Assembly: GCA_964023205.1 (NCBI GenBank)
Contig: OZ026844.1
Coordinates: 11,890,790-11,954,789 of the forward strand
Reading direction: 5' to 3'
From: Lutraria lutraria
Taxonomy: Eukaryota > Mollusca > Bivalvia > Venerida > Mactridae
Length of the DNA: 64,000 bases
The translations under genes and the position numbers were made by a program. Of this stretch, positions 55,395-64,000 are shown piece after piece. The first letter of the stretch is position 1, and every line of letters begins with the position of its first letter. The notes under the pieces are model-generated. The model was not told the origin of the DNA. It worked only from the letters and a program-made list of their open reading frames with translations, and did not search any database.

Positions 55395-55705
55395 ACCTCT
55401 GAATGAAGGCCAATCCTCCAAATAAAAGCCATTCTTTTAAAAAACCAGCATTGATTATATTGAACAAGATGACAGTCTGCGAAATTAGCAGTTGTCCTGT
55501 TGTCCAGGACAACCAAGTTTTCATTCGGACAATCAACTTTTCATTTACAAATCAAATGAAAAGTGGTTATAATTTTCAGTTTCAGGCAACAACATTTCAA
55601 ACCTTAATTTCACAGACTGAAATGACCTCTGAATAAAGACCACTAGTCAATAGAGGCCCCATTATGTCTTTCTCAAGGGTGACCTTGGTTTACAGGTTTC
55701 ACTGA
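55395..55705 (+). repeat. Dispersed repeat with aataaag/gcc motifs, copy 2 (interrupted)
   Basis: This is the same repeat as 7148-7352: cctctgaatgaaggcc, ccaaataaaagccattc, then acctctgaataaagaccact and gggtgaccttggtttacagg. About 150 bp in the middle are foreign and correspond to the element at 55472-55619, which explains the extra length compared with the copy at 7148. Confidence 0.6.
55472..55619. mobile_element. MITE-like element with 15-bp terminal inverted repeats
   Basis: The ends are cagtctgcgaaatta (55472-55486) and taatttcacagactg (55605-55619), inverted repeats matching at 14 of 15 positions. Inside, gttgtcctg and caggacaac (55490-55512) form a perfect 9-bp stem with a 5-base loop. 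It is 148 bp with no coding capacity and sits inside another repeat. I could not see a convincing target-site duplication, so the superfamily is undetermined. Confidence 0.6.
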
Positions 55706-55933
55706 ATTCATCAATAATACATGCACAAACATGTACGTCGCCATGAAAATAAACGTTGATTTGTTTGGTGCTCATTTTTAAAACCTACAACAATGACTGA
55801 ATGCCATGGAAACAAAAATATCATGTTACATGTAAAACATGTCAAGTTTAAGAGAGGAATCAAATTATTCTTGAACTAATTAGAATACTTTATACTTAAC
55901 TTAAAATTTTTTTCTTTAACTATATTTAATATA

Positions 55934-55994
55934 TATTCTTGCACTGTTCATGAATAGTTCATGAAGTATGAGTAACTATTTGACTGGGGTATGG
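55934..55994 (+). mobile_element. Palindromic dispersed element, third copy
   Basis: It contains attcttgcactgttcatgaa, tagttcatgaagtatgag and taactatttgactggggtat. It shares the outer tag taactatttgactgggg exactly with the copy at 14580 and the centre atgaatagttcatgaagtat with the copy at 46290. Confidence 0.6.
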
Positions 55995-58104
55995 AACTCA
56001 ATGTTGTTGCTTTTAAATTAAGTACATCAAATACATGGAGTATTATTAATTATGTAGTTATAAAATATCACAACTTACGTAATATCTGAGCCAGAAAAAA
56101 ACGATAACATAGCAATCAATATAGTGTCTTACAATGTGTAATAAAACTTCTCAAAACTAGCGATATTATTCCACACAACATTATAAAGAATTATTTAATG
56201 GGTGTCATAAATAATTAGTGTTTTTCATGTCGGATAATTGCTACTTGTCATTATATTTAGATAGAACAATTAGAAGCCGTTTGGGACAAATATTACAATG
56301 CATCAATAAAACAAGTAATATCATCATCAGCTAACTATTTTAAGAATAATGCTCTTCACATTTTATTGTCCACTAGTATGGAATATTTTAACCACTTTAT
56401 GACATAATTATCATCAATACTGGAAAAAATCCATATAAAAGGGTTAATTTTCTACTCCGTCATAGAACTAAGCATTAGCCACTATTCACATGCAAAACAG
56501 TAATTTTCACATTTTAATCAATTTTCTGTATAATTTTATCATTTGCCATGTGGGTCGATACAGCCTCTCAGAAATCACTTACGATTCATTTGATATTGAA
56601 TGTAATAATCTGCAATTCAGACAGTCCAGTTTTCACAGAGAGGAAATTAATATTTTCCATTCAGTCCTCTGAATGCCTGTATTTTTCTCTGACAATAATA
56701 TACAGTTAGCAGCCTAAATATCCCCTACTTTATAACTTACTTATGTGAAAACCACAATGAAATTACTGCAATCATTAATGGTGTCAGTGCAGGCAATTTT
56801 CTCTCTGATTTACAAATTTTGGTGAATAATGCATTTTCCTAGTACAGTAATTTGCCACGATCAAATTGAGTATAAGCTTTCGTACAGGATCTAAGTGTAA
56901 AATCATGTAGAAATTTGTGTGGAAAATTGTCAGACATTGAAAATAAGAAAATCAAGACCAATAAATATGCATATTAACTCTCCAAAAGGGACTGTAATTT
57001 TCACAGAACAGAACTGGTAGTAAAAAAAACATTACCTTATTAGAATGTTATAAAACTCTGGAAACGGTTAATTTTAATCTAAGGGAAAAAAATGAGTAAC
57101 AAATCTTTGTATTCTGCCAAGTACAATCAGTAAAAGTAAAATTAAATTTAAAACACATTCCACACTGATGTTTAAGTGTACTGGGAGCCGAATAAAAGCA
57201 ATTGACGGAGAAAAGTGACAAGCTAAGACGTTTAATTTACGTTATGCATATAATGACAAAAATAACTCAGAGTGTTGACGGCGGCTCAACTGATAGAATT
57301 GTCAACTAACGACGGTTATAGATTAACAGAATACCATTAAGATTGGAACACAGTAGAGAACCTGAGGCAAGGGAATTAGAAGAGGAAGAAGTGATAGAAG
57401 AGTATCTTATTAACTGATAATGTAATACTTCAAAACAAGGGACACAACCAAGGAAGGGATGTCCCATGTAAAACATATAAAAGATTGTTTGAAGGTTTGA
57501 AAAAATCACATTAGTGAGTTTAGCCTGGCAGGTAATTGTTATTACACAGGAAATGTCAAATGTATCAATTTATTTACAAGCAATAATTAGGGATGATAAA
57601 GTGACCAAGTTAACTTTACATTAGATAATATCAAATCTAATTGACTACTTTCTGTGCAATAAATAACAAGATATCAATAGCAAATTGATTTAGTAAATGA
57701 CTGACCACTTTTTACAGAATCTAAACAGAACTCTAGGCTGATATTTTATAGAACTCTCACAGAACCGAAATAACAGTCTAAACGAACATTAAAATATTTT
57801 TTTCTGTCATCGACTAAATAATCTCACTTTCTTTGGAGATCAATACAGTCACGAATTGTGTTTTCTAATAATTTCTGTCAGGTCTTGAAGTTTAACGTCA
57901 GGCATTGAATGTGGAAATCTTGAGAGCAAATTGTTTTGTAGGCACAATTTTTGATGGAATATTTTCTTTGTACTTAAATTGATGATTTGATATCTTACAT
58001 TGGTGAAATTAATGGAAGGCTGTGTTTTTATCATCTTTCACAAGAGACATTACTAAAGTATCTCTCATTAGAGACCAAATCATTAAAATATCTCCCTCCA
58101 AAAT

Positions 58105-58200
58105 TGTAAGCCTTTTATTTTCAGTACAAGCATAAAATGTTAACAAAAAATAAGCCTACTTATCTACCTACTGCTAAAAGATTGGGTGACCGTGACAACC
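58105..58200 (+). repeat. Possible relative of the hairpin element at 20658
   Basis: The block acttatctacctactgctaa followed by aagattgggtgac resembles acttacctacccagtgctaa followed by attctgggttgg inside the element at 20658-20863, and a ttttattttcag block lies nearby (58112-58123). The order differs and the ends are unclear. Confidence 0.35.
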
Positions 58201-59223
58201 AGGAACTAACATGTTTTAAGGACAGCCATATTAATCAAAGGACTGTTTGAACACTCTATAATAATGATAATACTGTCAGACATATTAAGTCAATTTTTAA
58301 AAAAAAATCCAAATTAAAACCAAAACATTTCAATAGCACAATCAGTAAAAACTTTTTTTCTTTTCTTGTTTTTAATCAAACTTAAATCAACAAGTTAATT
58401 ATGATGAACTAGACTTCTTTTACCACACTGGCATGATCATAGAAAAAAATAATTCTTTGTGATTACATCAAATATTCAAAAATGTAAAAAATCAGTAGTT
58501 TTTCTAGCTTTATTACAAATAAAAATGTGCAAGTTTACTTATTCGTTTCTGTTAAGCATCTAACTGTATAGTGAAGGTAGTACTTATAATTATTTAAATC
58601 ATAATGCTTTCTATAGGTATCTTTATAGCAGAAATATTCGATACATTAAATTATAAAACTGTGTTCAAAATTCTAATACCAACTTAAATCCTAACTATAA
58701 AAGAGGCAGCATTATAGTATTTTCATATAAACAACAAAATTTAATATAACTGAGATGTATAAAATGGATTCTAATGATAGTAAAAACTCTTACCTTAATT
58801 TACAATATAGTAAACTTGTTTCCTTTAATTCCAAATCTCAAATAATATTTGTTTAATATTCCACTCCTGAAATACAATCACAGTCAGTATTATTCAAATT
58901 CCGATTTTTTTTGTTTCCCTTTAAAAAAGCGTTTTACCACAAAACGTAATAAAATATAATTGTCTCAATACCCATCAGACAATTTTTTTAAACACCAGCA
59001 TTTCAATATTTTTACAAATTTCATGAACATTTTAATTTAAAGTTGAGATTACTTAATTTAAAAACAAGGAAACATTCTTTAATTTCACATGAAATTGGCT
59101 TTGTAACAGATTTTAAATGCAAAAACCTTCAGTGAGAAATGTTCACCAAATGGGAACTAAAAGCAGTTAAGAGAACATGAATAGCAGACACCATCACATT
59201 AACTTCCGTATCTTATCTTAAAA

Positions 59224-59240
59224 ACAACAACAACAACAAA
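59224..59240. repeat. AAC microsatellite
   Basis: About five AAC/ACA trinucleotides. A separate GGCA tetranucleotide cluster lies at about 59636-59658. Confidence 0.8.
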
Positions 59241-60091
59241 TTCATTTGAATTGAGTTATTGCGCAGAGCTGGTAATATAAACAAACGTACCCCTAGCTTT
59301 AAACTCCAAAGTTCTGCGTAATATCACAACAATTGTATCACTTATTCATGAATAAAAATATGTAGTTTTTTTGTTTAGTTTTTCTGCAATATTTTATTCC
59401 TTGTACAGAGTGCAATAATCAATATCAATAACACACCACTAATTTATCAATTTTATAACATTTCCCAATCACTCACTTCATACTATGGAACATTAACAGT
59501 ATAACAATTACACAATTTCCATTAGATAGAAAATAGAGGGCGACATACTCTGTTGCTATAGAACAGCTCAATGTCTAAAACTTCACTGAAACAGCCCGAG
59601 TGAGTATTTCTCCTGGTATCAGTTAAAAGGGAAACAGGCAGGCAGGCGGGCAGGCAGAACAGGCTGAGTTTACTGAGTATTGGAAAAATCATTTTCATGC
59701 ATGTCAACCAGCTAGTCTTGCTTCAGGCACTGGTTACTCCCTATTTGCACAGGGTAATAGAGCTTTTGTCCCCTATTCCCTCTTTTAGAATTCAATGTGA
59801 TCATCACGCAAACAGAAGTTAGCCCTCTTTACAAAAATACCATCACATTGACAGTCAATCAACTAACAATAAGGCAATGACTGTTCCGTTAAAGACCTAA
59901 CAGTATTCAGAAATTCTTTATTTTATAGTAAATAGATTAATTAGTGTCAGAATATGATGAATACAATTAAACATAATCATTGATATAATTTAAACATCCA
60001 AGTTAACCTCTATATTACACACTTGTGTATAAATTGGTCCCTCCTTCTCCAGGGACCTTTCCTCAAAGGTTTGAAATACATGTGTACTAAT

Positions 60092-60785
60092 AACATTATC
60101 AGTGGTTGAATATACCCAACCATAATGTTATCAGTGATTGAATATACCCAACCATAATGTTATCAGTGATTGAATATACCCAACCATAATGTTATCAGTG
60201 ATTGAATATACCCAACCATAATGTTATCAGTGATTGAATATACCCAACCATAATGTTATCAGTATTTGAATATATCTATAATGTTATCAGTCATTAAATA
60301 TACTCATAATGTTATCAGTGATTGAATATATCCATAATGTTATCAGTGATTGAATTGAATATACCCAACCATAATGTAATCAGTGATTGAATATACTCAT
60401 AGTGTTATCAGTGATTGAATATATCCATAATGTTATCAGTGATTGAATATATCCATAATGTTATCAGTAATTGAATATATCCATAATGTTATCAGTGATT
60501 GAATATACTCATAATGTTATCTGTGATTGAATATACCCAACCATAATGTTATCAGTAATTGAATATATCCATAATGTTATCAGTGATTAAATATACTCAT
60601 AATGTTATCAGTGATTGAATATACCCATAATGTTATCAATGATTGAATATATCCACAATGTTATCAGTGATTAAATATACTCTTAATGTTATCAGTGATT
60701 GAATATACCCATAATGTTATCAGTGATTAAATATATTCATAATGTTATCAGTGATTGAATATACTCATAATGTTATCAATGATTG
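60092..60785. repeat. Minisatellite, mixed 28- and 32-bp units
   Basis: The first five or so units are 32 bp and nearly identical (ataatgttatcagtgattga, then atatacccaacc). Later units are mostly 28 bp, lacking caac (atatatccataatg or atatactcataatg), with more point changes. The homogeneous left end suggests the youngest expansion there. Confidence 0.93.
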
Positions 60786-60789
60786 TTGA

Positions 60790-61557
60790 AAGCTCACAAG
60801 AATCACAACATACTATGAATTATGTTGTGACAACAATTATAGACCAAATCTTTTAATTAAACCTAATATAAGATAAAAATCATAACTTTGAACATTCATT
60901 TCATTAAATGTAATCAACAAACCATGATCATTCTTCAGAATCTCGTTAAATTTTTTAAAGCAAAACATTGGTTTGGATTCATTCATCCAAATATGCAAGA
61001 CTGCTGAGAGCTAAAATTTTAATTTCAGATTCTGAGTCAAAACATATCAATTTCCAACTGGTTATAAATACAGCCTGAAGACATGCTGAAATCTGTTACA
61101 AACCAATTAGAGTGAAAATATCAATTTTACCAATTTTACACTGGGTGAATAAATTTCAATTTTCTGTCTCAAAAATGAAAATTGAAGAAATTTGAAACTG
61201 TAAACTTCCATGACTGTTAAATTGACAAGATACAGCCCTACTGTAAGTTTCCTTTTTATTATATTTCAAAGGCTAAATGTCATTCAACATTGAAACTTCT
61301 CTAGTTACAGAAAATATTCACTTTCTATTATGTTTGATCTCAATAAAAGTATATAATTTTGCTGTATCACTATGACAGCAGAAATGTTCAGATATGTCTG
61401 ATATTAAGGAGCAAATTAGATTTTAATCCTTCTCAGTGACAAAGTCAATGCCATTTGTACTATAGGAGCTGTCAGAATATCTGTTAATTTATAGAGAATC
61501 AGCAAGTTTACAAAATAATAAAGCACTTATAAGTAAGAACTTGGTAATAATCTTGCC
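60790..61557. other. Non-coding spacer between two minisatellites
   Basis: Unique-looking AT-rich sequence of about 770 bp separating the 28/32-bp and 39-bp arrays. I see no open frame of note or repeat in it. Confidence 0.6.
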
Positions 61558-62170
61558 CTAGGTTCTTACAGTACTAGATGCTGACATAACCTGAGTGTTC
61601 ATACAGTGTAAGTACTAGATGATAACATGACCTGTCTACATACAGTGTAAGTACTAGATGATAACATGACCTGTGTGTCCTAAATAACATAGCCTGTCTA
61701 CATACAGTGTAAGTACTAGATGCTGACATAACCTGAGTGTTCATACAGTGTAAGTACTAGATGATAACATGACCTGTCTACATACAGTGTAAGTACTAGA
61801 TGATAACATGACCTGTGTGTCCTAAATAACATAGCCTGTCTACATACAGTGTAAGTACTAGATGATAACATGACCCGTCTACATACAGTGTAAGTACTAG
61901 ATGATAACATGACCTGTGTCCTTACAGTGTAAGTACTAGATGATAAAATGACCTGTCTACATACAGTGTAAGTACTAGATGATAACATGACCTGTCTACA
62001 TACAGTGTAAGTACTAGATGATAACATGACCTGTCTACATACAGTGTTAAGTACTAGATGATAACATGACCTGTCTACATACAGTGTAAGTACTAGATGA
62101 TAACATGACCTGTCTACATACAGTGTTAAGTACTAGATGATAACATGACCTGTCTACATACAGTGCGAGA
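61558..62170. repeat. Minisatellite, 39-bp unit with 142-bp higher-order repeat
   Basis: The unit is tacagtgtaagtactagatg plus ataacatgacctgtctaca, 39 bp. A composite block with gctgacataacctgagtg and gtcctaaataacatagcc recurs with a shift of 142 bases (61575 to 61717). The minus strand is open for 103 codons with a 13-residue period; this reflects the unit length. Degenerate units trail to about 62270. Confidence 0.93.
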
Positions 62171-62269
62171 ACAGATAGTAATGTGACCTGTTTTCTCACA
62201 GTGACTATGTACTGAGTGATAACATTACATTTATTTATGTACTAGTGTCTGTACTGTGTGTTAACCTGA

Positions 62270-64000
62270 TTCTATATATCATAATCTATTAAGTCACTTA
62301 TGTACTGTGAGTTCAAAAACCATTCTAAAGTTCCAGTCCGAAGTATTTAGTTGTCCATTATTTTATATCAATAAATACAAGTCACATGGTGTATTATTTA
62401 ATTGATCAGGTACAATCTGTTGTCAGAAAGCACACAGCTTTTCTTGATTAGTGCACTTAAGTTTTCAATTATCGTGGGGTTAATTTCTGATCTTTGTGTT
62501 AATTCTTCATCATTTGAGTTAATCCAATGACCAAATACACCTGGTATTGATTTCCATCATAAAATTGTGATTTTATTCTACCAGCAGGTAGGACATCAAA
62601 CAGTTATCTAATTAATGACTTCTATAATCACTAATAAATATGACATAAAAATAGATAGTGGCACAGTCTAAAAAATCTTTGTATGTGTATACACAAACAT
62701 ATCCTAAAATCATTAGTTATACAGGCAGGTACTTGAAGTCAGTTGTAATATAATTATTTACTTCATATTCTTATATTATAATAAAGCATAATTTAAAAGT
62801 CAAGACAAATTTCCACAATTACTATGAGACTCTGAAAATGTAGGTACCATGTCATTATAACTTAGATGTATATAACTTTGAATGTAGATTAAACAAGACT
62901 AATTGGTCTCCATTATCATTATTCTGTTGGTATAATTATATAAGTAAGAGGCCCGGGATGCTGAGTATTATAGACCAAAAATTTATGACGAATTTATGCT
63001 GATGGTTCATCGAAAATATAAATACAATCAAGGAACATAACAATTGGACTAGATAGCGTTTGACATTTAAACAACTTCAGCAACCAACGGTAAGCCTTGA
63101 TAAACGAAATAAACTTACTGTAATTAAAGTTGAATGACTATGTTCTGAATGGTATTTTTAGAATGTTGAGCTAATTTATTACTCTGCACTCACCATCCTG
63201 CACAGAAATCAAATCAGTTTTACTTATATTTAACAAAGCATATCGTAAATCTAAGAAGTGAGTGACCCACTTTATTTTCGTGCAAACGAAATTAACCGTA
63301 AGAAAAATGAACTCATGTTTCCATACTTAGACAAAAACCACTTTTAAAAATTAAAATTCTTCTGTAATTATATCACCAAACATATCACTTCTGTTTGATG
63401 CACTCTCTAAGGAAATTAGTAGTCCAGGAATGAAGGCTATGAAAGATGGTAACCATCAAAGTTATTTGTGAAGTTTCTTTTGAAAACTAATTAATTCTAA
63501 AAAGATTCAATGATTAAATGATCTTTTCTGAGCTATCATATGTTAAAATCAATTGTTCTTAGGTAATACTATTTATCGATCATTTTAAATGTAGGACCAT
63601 CAGTGTATAACACACAGATGAATCGTCAAAGTGTTTAAAATGATTCAATTATTGTTCAGTCAGTAAGAACAGTGTCATTTCAATCAAGGAATACTTGAAC
63701 ATAGCACAATAAACATGTTGATTAAATCTACTTGAACATCAGCTTCCACTATCAAATCATCACAAACTATCAAAGACCTCCATTTCACTATCATTTCAGG
63801 ATATTGCATGCAGTACAACCTTTTATAGATAACATCCCTCAACAATTTCTCACCAAATATCTTTCTCACATGCAACCGTCATTTTTGGAATTTGATAATT
63901 CCTTTGCTATCGTTGACTTACAAAAATGCCGTGAGCTCCATAACTGTCATGGCTCCCTTCCCACTCTCACTCTATTGTGTGCTGTAAGATTGGGGACGGA
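62270..64000. other. Non-coding region at the right edge
   Basis: AT-rich sequence with no gene recognised and no clear repeat. The final ~100 bases are less AT-rich (ggctcccttcccactctcac region), which might be the edge of something beyond the window. Confidence 0.5.

Larger units (their letters stand above)
50790..60090. other. Non-coding region
   Basis: No gene recognised. It contains the small duplications at 51836 and 53575, the weak SINE at 54955, the nested repeats at 55395-55705 and the palindromic element at 55934. Otherwise it is AT-rich sequence. Confidence 0.6.

Noticed and set aside
61716..62027. 103-codon minus-strand frame with 13-residue repeats
   Set aside because: By-product of the 39-bp array.

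Overview
This is an AT-rich stretch of animal nuclear DNA with introns and many repeats. Spliced exons, tRNA-derived SINEs and dense minisatellites point to an invertebrate. A mollusc, perhaps a bivalve, is my best guess; that is an inference from repeat style and general feel, not from a diagnostic gene. No operon, CRISPR array, rRNA or intact transposase or reverse transcriptase was recognised.

The only gene I can support is the 5' end of a plexin (semaphorin receptor) on the minus strand, entering from the left edge. Its first coding exon (5278 down to 4046) encodes a signal peptide and most of a Sema domain. The next exon (3232 down to 3035) continues the Sema domain. The two join in phase 0 through good GT/AG sites across an 812-bp intron. 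The rest of the gene (end of Sema, PSI/IPT repeats, transmembrane segment, cytoplasmic GAP domain) must lie beyond position 1. Positions 5279-64000 are therefore upstream of the known start codon: 5' UTR or leader introns, promoter, or intergenic DNA.

The remaining ~58 kb has no gene I recognise and is dominated by repeats. There are seven minisatellite arrays: ~32-bp unit (11123-12145), 55-bp (13732-14030), ~58-bp (22127-22745), 57-bp (34930-37055), 17-bp (50103-50785), mixed 28/32-bp (60092-60785) and 39-bp (61558-62170). Several have higher-order structure (431, 737/283, 145 and 142 bp), showing recent duplication of multi-unit blocks. All the longer open frames outside the plexin exons and outside one dispersed repeat are by-products of these arrays.

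Between the arrays are dispersed elements recognisable by comparing parts of the window with each other: tRNA-derived SINEs (best copy 16978-17212); a four-copy ~170-bp repeat (1385, 10015, 24560, 30215); a three-copy palindromic element (14580, 46290, 55934); a hairpin element with 25-bp perfect inverted ends (20658-20863); a 148-bp MITE-like element (55472-55619) inserted in another repeat that also occurs at 7148-7352; and a strong hairpin at 40812-40910. I found no sign of a new multi-gene system. The interest lies in the repeat architecture next to the plexin 5' end.
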